Part shown: one piece after another, positions 54,419 to 63,636 of the stretch | Position numbering within the stretch: position 1 is the first letter of the stretch | Layout: each line of letters opens with the position of its first letter | NCBI RefSeq assembly: GCF_007741475.1 | Contig: NZ_CP036261.1 | Coordinates: 248,001 to 312,000 of the forward strand | Length of the DNA: 64,000 nucleotides | Direction: 5' to 3' | Source of the DNA: Rosistilla ulvae | Lineage (GTDB): Bacteria > Planctomycetota > Planctomycetia > Pirellulales > Pirellulaceae | Made by a program: the position numbers and the translations under genes | Notes under the pieces: generated by a model | Databases searched by the model: none | Seen by the model: only the letters and a program-made list of their open reading frames with translations | What the model was told of the DNA's origin: nothing

Positions 54419-55184
54419 TCCTTACTAACTAGGCCGATCGATCGCAAAGCGGGAGCTAACCGCAAACCCAGCCGGTGATTGTTAGGCGGAACGATCGAGG
54501 GTAACAGTCCTCACTCTCGGCCAATCCTGCCGACCCTCCCATCTGGCGTCAATACCCCCACCACTTTGCACGCAAAACAAATGTATGCCGCAGCCCGACT
54601 GCTCTCTTTGGAGGTCTTGCTGCAATGTCCAGAGTAGGCCTCACCGAATCAGCGAAAACCGATAAACAGCTTTGCGAATTCTGCGGCGATTCGCGTGAAC
54701 CAGGGAAAGGGTCGTAGCTGCCATCTTCGCATTTTCTCGCTCCCTCACCCCAGGACCGATGCCCAGCCTCCACCTATCGCATCGCCGTGAAAACTCAGAA
54801 CACATCACTATCTACGCGTAGGGGGCTGGCCACCCGCAAGCCCACGGGTGACGCCCCACAGATCGGAGCGGGCGGTATCATCGAGCGATTCCGAGGCGAG
54901 CAAGAAGGCCCGCAAGTTTCCCGAGACTCGACGCAAAGACACCGGCGAACCAGCGCCGGTCGGTTTAATCCTGCAACTCGCAGCGTTTGCCGGCAAGCGA
55001 ATCTCGATCAAGCGGGAGATCCTGGTTGCGGTTCGGCACCCCGAGCGCTGAATGGAAAACCGGTCGGTGGCCGCTTCGCCTTTCGGGGGCGGCTTTTGTC
55101 GGCTTGGGGCTCAAGTGGGGCAGCGATGAAATCATCTCTGCCCCGATTGGCCAAGCAACTTGTCGACTCGAAGAGCCGACGCGA
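54419..55184. other. 766-base region without supported genes
   Basis: It lies between the accessory patch and the envelope operon. A short hairpin CACCCG/CGGGTG sits at 54831-54850. Several short open frames exist on both strands, but none has a ribosome site plus a recognisable motif. It may be the right-hand boundary of the accessory patch. No direct repeat matching an attachment site was found by eye. Confidence 0.45.
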
Positions 55185-56612
55185 TTAGCGGACCTTACAC
55201 TTGAAGCGGATCACGCAGCCTTCGCCAACGCCGAGGGTTTCGGTCAGCTCCCATCGCAGTCGCAGCGATTGCCCCTCGTTGTCTTGAGCACTGAAGTTCG
55301 CTCCCTTGGTGCAGGTCTGACTTCCTTCGACGTATTCCAGTCGGGTCGTCAGGTTGTCGAGGATCGCGACGTTGCTGACCGGTTGGTCGCCAACGTTGTC
55401 GAATCGCAAGACGAAGTGAACAAACTCGCCCGGCAATGCGTTCTGCTTGTCGGCCAGTTTGATCAGACGAACGCGGCCCTTGCCGACTTCGAAGATCTTC
55501 AGCTCTTCAGGCTTCTGGTCGTTGGTTGCGATCCCAACAACTTCTTCGTCGATCACGACTTGAGCTCCCTCTTCGCTGCTCCACGCGATCGCAGCCTGCC
55601 CGGCTTTTGCAAGCCAAGGTTTGTCGGCATCGCGAAGCACGCCCTGTTCGATGATCGAGAGTCCCGCCAGGACGGCGATCACATCTTCGGCTAGCAACGG
55701 TTGCACGACGTTTTCTGCTGGCACACCACGGTTGCGATCACGCAACGCATCGGGGCCCATCGTGCGGACGTTGCGTTCGGGTCCCAACGGCTGCATGACA
55801 GCGCTGCTCGGTTGACGCAGATCGATCCCGATCGGGCCGCGAGGCAGATCGACACGCTGCGTCGCCAAAACGTTTTCGCCGGTCACGGCGGAGGTGACTT
55901 TGCGAACGGCGGCAAATCGCGGTGCGTAAACGCAGACGCGGTTGCTAGGTTCGACGTACGTCAGCCCGTCTTGAGTTTCATAATGAACGATCGTGTCTTC
56001 CAGCCCCAAGCCGCCGACGTCGTTGTTCAACAACACGCGAGCGCTCGGCATCCGGTCGCCACCATCGCACAAGTATTCGTTTGGATCGCCGGGGAATTGG
56101 CAGACCATCGGCGTTGGGCATTGAGCCGTCCCACAGCAGGCGCATCCTGTGTTGTCGGGCATGCAGGTCGCACAGCCGCCGTTGCAAGCGGTGCAGGCGC
56201 CGCCGGCCAAGCCGCTGGAGAGGCGATTCCGGAATCCGGCAGTCTCATAGACACCGGGGTAGTTGTCGGGCGTATAGGTCGGCGCGGTGACTTCGGTCTG
56301 TCCGCCGGGCGTCGCGACCAATTGCTGGTGCGTGACCAACGCGACTCCCGCAGCGGCATTGCCGTTCGGTGCCGCAGCCGGTTGCCCGGCAGCGGTCGCT
56401 TGTGGTGCGGGTGGCATCGCGGGGGCAGCGGTTGGCGCCGACGCAAATTGCTGTGCCGGATGCGGTTGCGCCGGTTGGCTCGCTCGCTGCGCCATCGGTT
56501 GCGATGGAGCAGGGGCCAGCGACTGGCAACCGCTTGTTGCGATCGACAATCCGAGTAGGCCGAGAGCGTAGAGCGACGACGCTTGGATGCGGAGGAAGGC
56601 AAGCGATGGCAT
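55185..56612 (-). CDS. Cys-rich lipoprotein with C-terminal DUF11-like repeat domain
   Basis: 475 residues. The signal peptide has lipobox SIATSGC. A Pro/Ala/Gln-rich stretch is followed by a Cys cluster (about 135-175; GGACTACNGGCATC and CACCGTAQC) that could form disulfides or bind metal. The C-terminus (about 370-475) has VHFVLRFDNVGDQPVSNVAI and LTTRLEYVEGSQTC, the pattern of DUF11/conserved-repeat surface domains. It is probably a cell-envelope structural protein. Its ATG overlaps the upstream stop (TAATG), making it the last of three envelope genes. Confidence 0.8.
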   Translation of the reverse strand: MPSLAFLRIQASSLYALGLLGLSIATSGCQSLAPAPSQPMAQRASQPAQPHPAQQFASAPTAAPAMPPAPQATAAGQPAAAPNGNAAAGVALVTHQQLVATPGGQTEVTAPTYTPDNYPGVYETAGFRNRLSSGLAGGACTACNGGCATCMPDNTGCACCGTAQCPTPMVCQFPGDPNEYLCDGGDRMPSARVLLNNDVGGLGLEDTIVHYETQDGLTYVEPSNRVCVYAPRFAAVRKVTSAVTGENVLATQRVDLPRGPIGIDLRQPSSAVMQPLGPERNVRTMGPDALRDRNRGVPAENVVQPLLAEDVIAVLAGLSIIEQGVLRDADKPWLAKAGQAAIAWSSEEGAQVVIDEEVVGIATNDQKPEELKIFEVGKGRVRLIKLADKQNALPGEFVHFVLRFDNVGDQPVSNVAILDNLTTRLEYVEGSQTCTKGANFSAQDNEGQSLRLRWELTETLGVGEGCVIRFKCKVR

Positions 56613-57460
56613 TATCGAACAACTCCAGAATCGATCGGCAAGGCATACGGTCGAGCAATTCTCGTCTGCTCGGTCGATGGGATCACTTGCGTGGGAACGT
56701 CGTCTCGCGGAATGTGAGGTGTGCGAATCGCAGCGGTCTGTCCCTCGGGCGTCAACGCCTCGGTTCGCGGCGATTGCAGCGGCAGCCAATACGGGCAGCC
56801 CATCAGGAAGGCGTTCATGTAAGTCGGATCCGACGGTGGCGTCCGCGAACCATATCGAATGATCGCCACGGGGCGGCCCAGGGTGTCGGCGACATCCAGG
56901 GCGTCTTGATGCGGTTGGATGTCGAAGTCGCGTTGCTCGCCGGGGGTTTCGGCGATCGGCAGCGCGGTCGAAGGATCTTCCAGGTAGATCACTCGCGTGA
57001 CCAGGTTGCCACGCAGCGCGTGCAACATGTCGTCGTTGCTGATCACGATCGGAATCGCAAACCGCACCTCTTGCCCAGCGGGCGGATAGACGCGGTCGAT
57101 CAATTCGATCGTCGGATAGATCTCGTAGCCTTCGAACAGCGGGATCTCGGTGATCCGAACTCGATAGACGTTGCCGAGTTCAAAACCGGCGTAGACCGGT
57201 TCGGCGGTATCGGCTTGAAACATGTTGCCGATCGCCAGGGAGACCTTGGCGGTCCCTTCGGCGGTGATTTTCACCGGCTGGTACTGGCACTGTACCGGGC
57301 CGCGGAGATCGCGTCGGAATTGACCGATCGCGCCGGGCGGCATGTTGTCGTTGAACAGGCGATGGCGCTGCGGTTGCTGCGCTGTCGCAAGGGTTGCCAA
57401 CAGCAAGCTTGCGGCGATGAAGCTGGTTCGGATTGAAGAGTAAAAGTTTTTCACTTGCAT
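56612..57460 (-). CDS. secreted envelope protein, paralogue of the lipoprotein upstream
   Basis: 282 residues. The signal peptide (MQVKNFYSSIRTSFIAASL to TATAQ) is followed by a domain shared with the 57627-59081 product: YRVRITEIPLFEGYEIYPTI corresponds to YRLKLTNIVGREGVELYPSL, and LRGNLVTRVIYLEDP to LTGNFVTKVIYLPDP. Export is likely, with no membrane anchor beyond the leader. No biochemical role is known. The ATG at 57460 places the leader at the start. The frame extended to 57523 is unsupported. It joins the next gene by a TAATG overlap. Confidence 0.75.
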   Translation of the reverse strand: MQVKNFYSSIRTSFIAASLLLATLATAQQPQRHRLFNDNMPPGAIGQFRRDLRGPVQCQYQPVKITAEGTAKVSLAIGNMFQADTAEPVYAGFELGNVYRVRITEIPLFEGYEIYPTIELIDRVYPPAGQEVRFAIPIVISNDDMLHALRGNLVTRVIYLEDPSTALPIAETPGEQRDFDIQPHQDALDVADTLGRPVAIIRYGSRTPPSDPTYMNAFLMGCPYWLPLQSPRTEALTPEGQTAAIRTPHIPRDDVPTQVIPSTEQTRIARPYALPIDSGVVR

Positions 57461-57626
57461 CGAAACGCTTCTCACCGTTTTTGCCGTTTTGCCGTAGCCT
57501 GCGACGCTTACTTTATTGAGCAAGGCAACCGCCTGGTGATTACCGGGGCGGTTGCGTTTCCGTTTCAGCGGCCGGTGATGTTCCGGCCGCCGTCGTTTAT
57601 TCAGATCCGTGTTGGATCAACCGGTC

Positions 57627-59081
57627 TTATTCCGGTGGGCAATAAGCACCGCCACCAGGAACGGTTCCCGGAGCATTCGGGCTGGAGACCGCTTGGCTTC
57701 CCTGGGTGTAACCAGGTCGTCCGTAAGCTGTTCCAGGATGAATGTTCTGCTCCGTGATGTTGATCCGACTGACAGGATGCGGATAGCTGTAGCCAGGTTG
57801 CATCTTGACGCCGATCTTGATGTCCTTAACCGGTGCAGGCATGACGCTGTGCGTGCGGTTGGTCATCGTGTGGCTCTTCAGGCTGGCCGGTCCACCCAAT
57901 GGAATGTGAGGTGGTCCGGGCAATCCGATCGGTGTGCCGGTGATCGGCATACCGTATTGAGGCGCGGTGACGCCCGAGATCATGCCTGGCAGCCCAGGTG
58001 GCATTGGTGCCCCGCCTGGAATTCCCATCGGTCCACAGCTGCCATCGGCACAATTGCCCATCGCGTATCCACCGGCTCCCGCCATTCCCATCATGTAACC
58101 GCCCGCTCCCATTGGCATGCCCCCCAGCATGGCTCCGGTTCCCATTTGTCCTGCCATCTCGATGTCCTTGTCGCCAAGTCGCAAGATAGCCAGGATCGAA
58201 CCACGGCGGTCGGCTTCGATGATCGGATCGACACCTGGATCCAAGCGAGTGCTAACCAGCGTATCGATGCCGGCCAATGCTGGACCTTGGAAATCGGGAT
58301 CTGGAAGATAGATCACCTTGGTGACAAAGTTGCCGGTCAAGACTTGATCGAGATCTTCTTCGGTGATCTGGATTGGAATTGAATTGTGCGCCAGGTAGGC
58401 ACCGGTGCGCGGATTGCCTGGAGCGATTTCGAGACTCGGATACAGTTCGACCCCTTCGCGGCCAACGATGTTGGTCAGCTTCAAGCGGTACAAACCGCCG
58501 GCGGGGAAGTTCTGGCGAGCTGGCACAACCAGCGGTTCGCTGTCAAAGGTGCCTCCGCCCGACACATCGTATTGAACGTGCATCGAATCGGGGCGAGCGA
58601 ACGTGACTTGAACCGTCGGGTTCATTTGAAACGCCGCTTGGATGATTTCGCCGCCGCCATCGCCCATGCCGCCGCTGCAGCTGGAGCAACCGCAACCGCT
58701 CGATCCCTTGCAAACGTTGCTCATCCCGCTGCCATACATTCCATTGAATGCGGCTTGGGCGATCGGCGAAGGCATCTGTGCGGTCTGCGATCCAGGTTCG
58801 CTAGCTCCCGGTGGCATCCCGGGGGCCATTTGGCCGGGGCCCATCATCGGTCCGCCACCCATCATGGGGCCAGGTCCCATACCGGGGCCTCCCATCATCG
58901 GTCCGCCGCCACCCATCTGCATCGCAGGTGGAGCCAACACGCCGGGGCCGGGGCCGCCGACGCCAGGGCCGGGCTGCATCATGCGCTCGGCCGGTGGCAG
59001 ATTGTGGCGGACGGGTGCGCAACCGGTGACCAGCACCGTCCCCGCAATACAAAGCATTAGGTGGGTCAGTCCGATTCTCAT
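57627..59081 (-). CDS. lipoprotein with Gly/Pro/Met repeats and shared envelope domain
   Basis: 484 residues. The lipobox TVLVTGC is followed by a low-complexity region (about 35-95) of Gly-Pro-Met repeats such as GPGMGPGPMMGG, then a Cys cluster (CGCSSC). The domain shared with the downstream gene lies at about 190-310. A second Gly/Met-rich segment follows (about 315-390). It is first in a three-gene leftward operon and starts opposite the LolA-like gene 250 bases away. It likely takes part in the proteinaceous envelope. No ligand is known. Confidence 0.8.
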   Translation of the reverse strand: MRIGLTHLMLCIAGTVLVTGCAPVRHNLPPAERMMQPGPGVGGPGPGVLAPPAMQMGGGGPMMGGPGMGPGPMMGGGPMMGPGQMAPGMPPGASEPGSQTAQMPSPIAQAAFNGMYGSGMSNVCKGSSGCGCSSCSGGMGDGGGEIIQAAFQMNPTVQVTFARPDSMHVQYDVSGGGTFDSEPLVVPARQNFPAGGLYRLKLTNIVGREGVELYPSLEIAPGNPRTGAYLAHNSIPIQITEEDLDQVLTGNFVTKVIYLPDPDFQGPALAGIDTLVSTRLDPGVDPIIEADRRGSILAILRLGDKDIEMAGQMGTGAMLGGMPMGAGGYMMGMAGAGGYAMGNCADGSCGPMGIPGGAPMPPGLPGMISGVTAPQYGMPITGTPIGLPGPPHIPLGGPASLKSHTMTNRTHSVMPAPVKDIKIGVKMQPGYSYPHPVSRINITEQNIHPGTAYGRPGYTQGSQAVSSPNAPGTVPGGGAYCPPE

Positions 59082-59331
59082 GTGATTCCTCTTCGACTTG
59101 GTCTGTCCGTAGACCGAGAACTTTGGCGTCCGAAACGTTTTTCTTGCCCGACGTTGCCGTCACGCTTCGACTTCAGCCATCAGTAGCTGATTGCGTTTAG
59201 CAGCTTGATCAGCCTGGACCCCTGGAAGGGTTCGGGCCTAGAATCCGCGCGGCGACGAATTCAGCTACTGCCTTTGTGCATCGGCATGTTTCCACTTGAT
59301 TCTTTGACAAAATCCGTATAACCGGAAAATC

Positions 59332-60297
59332 ATGACCAAACCGACCCCCACGCGGATCAACTTGACGACGCCTATCGCAGTGCTAGCACTGGCTGCCGCG
59401 GCGATCTATTTCGTTCCAATCGCTCGCTCGCAAACCCCGACCGAAAACGCGGCTGCCGCGAATTCGGCTGCGGCCCCCGCCGAGCCGGTCAAATCGTCGA
59501 CGAATGCGACCAAAGCTTGGCAAACGCTTAATGGAGCGATTCGCCAATTGGTCGACACGGGGCCGGCGTTCGAGGCCAAGCTGCGGCAGGTGACGCGCGT
59601 CGATGGCCAGGAGGTGCGGGCGGTGGGACGCTACATCCAGGCCAGCGGATTGCGTGGGCTGATGCGAATGGAATTGCAAGCAGCGATCGGTAATCAGACC
59701 AGCCGCTTCGAACAAACCTGCGACGGGCGACTCACCTGGACGCGCGAGCAGGTCGGCGAAGAGGTGCGGATTCGCCGCGTCGATGTCGGCCGGCTCGACG
59801 AGATCGGTTTCACCTCGGGCGTTTCGGCCCGGTTCAAAGTGGGTGGGCTTCCCGAATTGCTCGATTCGATCGCCTGGGACTACGACCTGCATCTGGTTCG
59901 TGGAGTCCTCAAGGAAACACAAAACGTTTGGATCATTCGCGGAACGTTGAAACAGGGGCGATTGCAAGCGTTACTGGACGAAACCGAGCAACCAGCCGCC
60001 CCGCCGGAAATGCCGACCAAGGTCCGCGTGGCATTGGCCGCCGATGGTCCGTTTCGCTTGATCCCTGTGCGGATGGAGTTTTCGTCGGACCCGCCGTCGG
60101 GTGCTACCGGGCCGCCGCGGCTGATCAGCGAATTGGATATCTACGAGATCAAAGCAATCGATCCTCCCAAAGAGGAGCTGTTTCGCTACAGCACAACCGA
60201 AGACGACGCCCACTTTACCAACGAAACGCAGATCTACCTCGATCGCTTTCAGACTCGGATGGCGACCCTGCCTGGATTCTCCGGGTTGCGGCGCTAG
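59332..60297 (+). CDS. secreted protein, LolA/DUF-like beta-sheet fold
   Basis: 321 residues. The N-terminal helix and export signal (IAVLALAAAAIYFVPIARS) are followed by an Ala-rich linker. The main domain (about 60-310) reads as a curved beta-sheet: AKLRQVTRVDGQEVRAVGRY, RFEQTCDGRLTWTREQV, and a C-terminal SELDIYEIKAIDPPKEELF like the DUF/LolA-type lipoprotein carriers. A lipid-binding role is inferred from fold impression only. The ATG at 59332 directly starts the signal. UbiA follows 159 bases downstream. Confidence 0.6.
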   Translation: MTKPTPTRINLTTPIAVLALAAAAIYFVPIARSQTPTENAAAANSAAAPAEPVKSSTNATKAWQTLNGAIRQLVDTGPAFEAKLRQVTRVDGQEVRAVGRYIQASGLRGLMRMELQAAIGNQTSRFEQTCDGRLTWTREQVGEEVRIRRVDVGRLDEIGFTSGVSARFKVGGLPELLDSIAWDYDLHLVRGVLKETQNVWIIRGTLKQGRLQALLDETEQPAAPPEMPTKVRVALAADGPFRLIPVRMEFSSDPPSGATGPPRLISELDIYEIKAIDPPKEELFRYSTTEDDAHFTNETQIYLDRFQTRMATLPGFSGLRR

Positions 60298-60456
60298 TTT
60301 GGAATCGGCGAGACGAGCTTGCGAGAGCATGCCCGTCAGCGTTTCCCCTTGTTTTCTGTGGTTTGCGGCTTAAAGTGACGGCTTCCCGTTTCCAATGGTC
60401 GAACCGGCCGCGCACGTCGGATCGTCGTCCTGCCCACAGAAAACTTGGTTCGCTGT

Positions 60457-61431
60457 ATGAGTTCTCCGTCCGCCCAGCCCAGTTTGCGCGATTGGTGCCA
60501 ACTGGTTCGTCTGCCCAACGTTTTTACTGTGATCGCCGACACGACCGCAGCGTTTTTGTTGGTGGCTCATCAGCTTGCCCCGCTGCCTCGGTACGCGATC
60601 GTGTTGGCTGCGGTCGTCTGTATCTATTGGGCTGGAATGATCCTGAACGATGTCTGGGACATCGAGATCGATCGCCAAGAGCGTTCCAAGCGTCCGTTGC
60701 CAGCGGGGAAGATCTCGCTGTCGGCGGCTCGCCGCGCCGGTTGGGGACTGCTGCTCGCTGGCGTCGCCCTCTCCTTTGCGGTTGGTTTTGTGCCTCACGG
60801 CGATGCGCCGCCGAGTCTGGTGCCGGGGGGGATTGCGGTTTTATTAGCCGCCATGGTCGTGCTGTACGATGGACCGGTTAAACGCACGCCACTGGCTCCG
60901 ATGGCGATGGGACTGTGTCGCTTCTTCAGCTTCTTGTTAGGGGCAAGCGCTGCGATCACTTCGGTGTCCGATTTCCCATTTGTCCCGCAGCATGTGTTGG
61001 CGATTGCCGCGGGGTTTGGCGTATACATCGTCGGTGTCACCTGCATGGCTCGCGGCGAAGCGGTTGGCGGTAAAGAGCAGAAGCTGCCGCTGATCTTCGG
61101 CTTGGTGATCACGATCGTCGGGATGGCGATGATCGCCGGCGGGCCTCAGTTTGCCCCCGCCGATGAGATCGCAAAATTTCAAATCGAACCGCAGCGGCAA
61201 TTCTCGCTGCTGATCGGGTTGCTAGCCTTTACGATCATCCACCGGGCGTTCCGAGCGATCTTGAACCCCGAACCGTACGCGATCCAGATGAACATCAAGC
61301 ACGCGATCTTGACTATAATACCTCTTGCTGCTGCGGTCGCGCTGTTGTCCGCTGGCACCTTGCCCGGGTTGTTGGTCTTTGCCTTGGCGGTCCCCGCGAT
61401 GACGCTGGGAGCGTTTCTGCGAGTCACTTGA
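60457..61431 (+). CDS. UbiA-family prenyltransferase
   Basis: 324 residues with about nine hydrophobic helices. The first Asp-rich motif is NDVWDIEIDRQERSKRPLP (about 64-82), the polyprenyl-diphosphate/Mg binding site of the family. The second is YDGPVKRTPLAPM (about 138-150), where the usual Asp pair is reduced. Members attach prenyl groups to aromatic or sugar acceptors (quinones, heme O, archaeol-like lipids). The acceptor here cannot be decided. The ATG at 60457 (MSSPSAQ) is favoured over the GTG frame 12 bases earlier. Two short frames downstream are unrelated. Confidence 0.85.
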   Translation: MSSPSAQPSLRDWCQLVRLPNVFTVIADTTAAFLLVAHQLAPLPRYAIVLAAVVCIYWAGMILNDVWDIEIDRQERSKRPLPAGKISLSAARRAGWGLLLAGVALSFAVGFVPHGDAPPSLVPGGIAVLLAAMVVLYDGPVKRTPLAPMAMGLCRFFSFLLGASAAITSVSDFPFVPQHVLAIAAGFGVYIVGVTCMARGEAVGGKEQKLPLIFGLVITIVGMAMIAGGPQFAPADEIAKFQIEPQRQFSLLIGLLAFTIIHRAFRAILNPEPYAIQMNIKHAILTIIPLAAAVALLSAGTLPGLLVFALAVPAMTLGAFLRVT

Positions 61432-61598
61432 GTCATGGGTGTCCAGTGCGAAACGGACGCGTCTGCGTTTGCGTTATCGACATTCTTCAACGAAAATACT
61501 GGACGTTGCAGCTGGACATTGCGTATTATTCGGCGACACGCAAGCTGACGCTTCCGTGTTCGAACCCAGCTGTTCCGGTTTCAACGTAAGGTCTGATC

Positions 61599-61850
61599 AT
61601 GTCAGATTTATTCGCTACACCGACCGCGCAGACTGTGTTCAGCCTGCTGATCTTATGTGTCCTAATCGCCATTGGAATTTGGCTCGTGTCAAGATTTCGC
61701 GGTGGCGCCGATGAAGACCGGGAACCGGCTTCAGAAGTGCTATCAAACTTCGAAGAAATGCTTCGAGAGGGTGACATCAGCCCCGCGGAATTCCGAACTA
61801 TAGAGGCGGTGGTGGGCGATAAGCTCAACAGTGAAGCGAAGGATTCCTGA
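61599..61850 (+). CDS. small single-pass membrane protein
   Basis: 83 residues. One membrane helix (about 14-31; SLLILCVLIAIGIWLV) is followed by a short cytosolic or periplasmic tail (SNFEEMLREGDISPAEF) reminiscent of the SHOCT helix. No partner is known. It lies 168 bases after the prenyltransferase on the same strand. Confidence 0.6.
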   Translation: MSDLFATPTAQTVFSLLILCVLIAIGIWLVSRFRGGADEDREPASEVLSNFEEMLREGDISPAEFRTIEAVVGDKLNSEAKDS

Positions 61851-62271
61851 GTGCCAGACTTGTGCTGATTCGCGGGAATGAAACGGTGGGACCGAATGTC
61901 CTGTCGCGGTGGTGTTGCAATCGATTGATCGCAGCACGACGGACTAAACTTCGTTGGTGGTTTCTCAATTGTCAGGATGACAAACCCATCATCACCGATT
62001 GATTCGGATTTCAACTTGTTTGAACTGATTCGATCCCAATCCATTAAACAATTGAACCACAATCGGCTCGAACTTGCGGTCACGGATGTCCCGAGTCATC
62101 GATGAAGCAGTTGGTCGCGACGCTCCCTTTTTGTCGTGGCATGCTGTTGAATCAACGGCGAATCGAGCTGTGGACTACCGTCCTGAACTAACGCGATCGT
62201 TGTGTACGAGATTGAGCCTGGCTTAGGGTCGTCGCACGATTTTGCAATATAAACGCAGCAAGGAGTCGAGT
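61851..62271. other. 421-base region upstream of clpX
   Basis: No gene was seen. It should hold the clpX promoter. An AATATAAAC string about 26 bases before the ATG could be a -10 box, but no convincing -35 partner was found. AAGGAG sits eight bases before the clpX ATG. Confidence 0.4.
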
Positions 62272-63561
62272 ATGACATCAAAGGATATTACCACCGGACG
62301 CCGCAGCGGTGGCACGACGAAGAAGAATGCTTTCTGTTCGTTCTGTCGCAAGAGCTATCGGGATGTCGGCCCGTTGGTTGAAGGTCCTGGCGACGTCTAC
62401 ATTTGTTCCGAGTGTATCGAGTTGTGCCAATCGATCTTGGATCAAGAACAACGCCGTCGCGGTCCTTCGAAGAAATTGTTCGACGACATCCCGGCTCCTC
62501 GCGAATTGGTTTCTCACTTAGACCAGTACGTGATCGGCCAACAAGCTGCCAAAAAGGTGCTTTCGGTCGCGGTTCATAACCATTACAAACGCCTGACCGC
62601 AGAGTGGGAGGGGACCTCGGACGTCGAGATCGAAAAATCGAACGTCTTGATGGTCGGTCCGACCGGTTGCGGCAAGACTCTGCTGGCTCGATCGTTGGCT
62701 CGCATGTTGAACGTTCCGTTTGCGATCGGCGACGCCACGACGCTGACCGAAGCGGGCTACGTCGGCGAGGACGTCGAAAACCTGTTGCTGAAGCTATTGC
62801 ATGCGGCCGACTTCGATCTCGAATCGGCACAGCGTGGGATTTTGTACATCGATGAAGTCGACAAGATCGGCAAGACCGGCGGCAATGTCTCGATCACTCG
62901 CGATGTCTCCGGCGAAGGTGTTCAACAGTCGCTGTTGAAGATGCTCGAAGGAACTGTGGCCAACGTTCCTCCGCAGGGCGGCCGCAAGCATCCCGAGCAA
63001 CAGTACATCCAGATGGACACCAGCAACATCTTGTTCATCTGCGGTGGAACCTTTGTGGGAATCGAAGAGATCATCCGCAAACGCCAGGGACGTCGCACGT
63101 TGGGCTTCGGCAGCGACGCCGGCCACCGCGACGAATCGGATGTCGCATCGCTGTTGGCTCAGGTCACCTCTGACGACATCCTGGAATACGGCCTGATTCC
63201 GGAATTGGTCGGGCGGATGCCCGTCGTCACTCACTTGGCTCCTTTGGATGAAGAAGGCCTGCTGAACGTCTTGCGTGAACCACGCAACGCTCTCACCAAG
63301 CAGTATCAAGCCTTGTTCCAGATGGAACATTGCGAAGTGGAGTTCACCGAAGACGCGTTGCGAGTGATCGCACAACGGGCTCAAGAGAAGGGAACCGGAG
63401 CTCGCGGCCTTCGCAGCATCATCGAAGAAGTGATGCTGGACATCATGTACGAACTGCCCGACCAAGAGCGTGGCAGCGTCTACACGATCGACGAAAGCGT
63501 CGTCACCGGTCGCCGCAAGTTGTTCCAGATGCCTGAGCAACCACAGACTAAAAGCGCTTAA
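62272..63561 (+). CDS. clpX: ATP-dependent Clp protease ATP-binding subunit ClpX
   Basis: 429 residues, the usual length. The N-terminal zinc-binding domain has Cys22-x2-Cys25 and Cys45-x2-Cys48. The AAA+ module has Walker A GPTGCGKT near 129-136, Walker [14 protein letters not shown], the pore-loop neighbourhood [11 protein letters not shown], sensor and arginine-finger strings ([12 protein letters not shown]), and the C-terminal [11 protein letters not shown]. ClpX unfolds substrates and feeds them to ClpP. No clpP or trigger-factor gene is adjacent in the window. The ATG at 62272 has a perfect AAGGAG. Confidence 0.97.
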   Translation: MTSKDITTGRRSGGTTKKNAFCSFCRKSYRDVGPLVEGPGDVYICSECIELCQSILDQEQRRRGPSKKLFDDIPAPRELVSHLDQYVIGQQAAKKVLSVAVHNHYKRLTAEWEGTSDVEIEKSNVLMVGPTGCGKTLLARSLARMLNVPFAIGDATTLTEAGYVGEDVENLLLKLLHAADFDLESAQRGILYIDEVDKIGKTGGNVSITRDVSGEGVQQSLLKMLEGTVANVPPQGGRKHPEQQYIQMDTSNILFICGGTFVGIEEIIRKRQGRRTLGFGSDAGHRDESDVASLLAQVTSDDILEYGLIPELVGRMPVVTHLAPLDEEGLLNVLREPRNALTKQYQALFQMEHCEVEFTEDALRVIAQRAQEKGTGARGLRSIIEEVMLDIMYELPDQERGSVYTIDESVVTGRRKLFQMPEQPQTKSA

Positions 63562-63591
63562 GAATCGAAGCCTTCATAACGCCGATTCTCG

Positions 63592-63636
63592 AAACGGCCA
63601 CGTTCCCCGGCGGGGGAAACGTGGCCGTTTTCTTTT
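63592..63636 (+). terminator. strong rho-independent terminator of clpX
   Basis: AAACGGCCACGTTCCCC pairs with GGGGAAACGTGGCCGTTT (one-base bulge) around a short GGC loop, followed by TCTTTT. It starts 31 bases after the clpX stop. The long GC-rich stem makes it the clearest terminator in the window. Confidence 0.85.

Noticed and set aside
54787-55188. Rightward 133-residue open frame before the envelope operon
   Set aside because: Arg/Ser-rich without a domain; it overlaps the end of the convergent lipoprotein gene and lacks a ribosome site.
61526-62083. Leftward 185-residue open frame near the small membrane gene
   Set aside because: It lies mostly over the antisense of the small membrane protein, with Ser/Arg-rich shadow composition and no motif.
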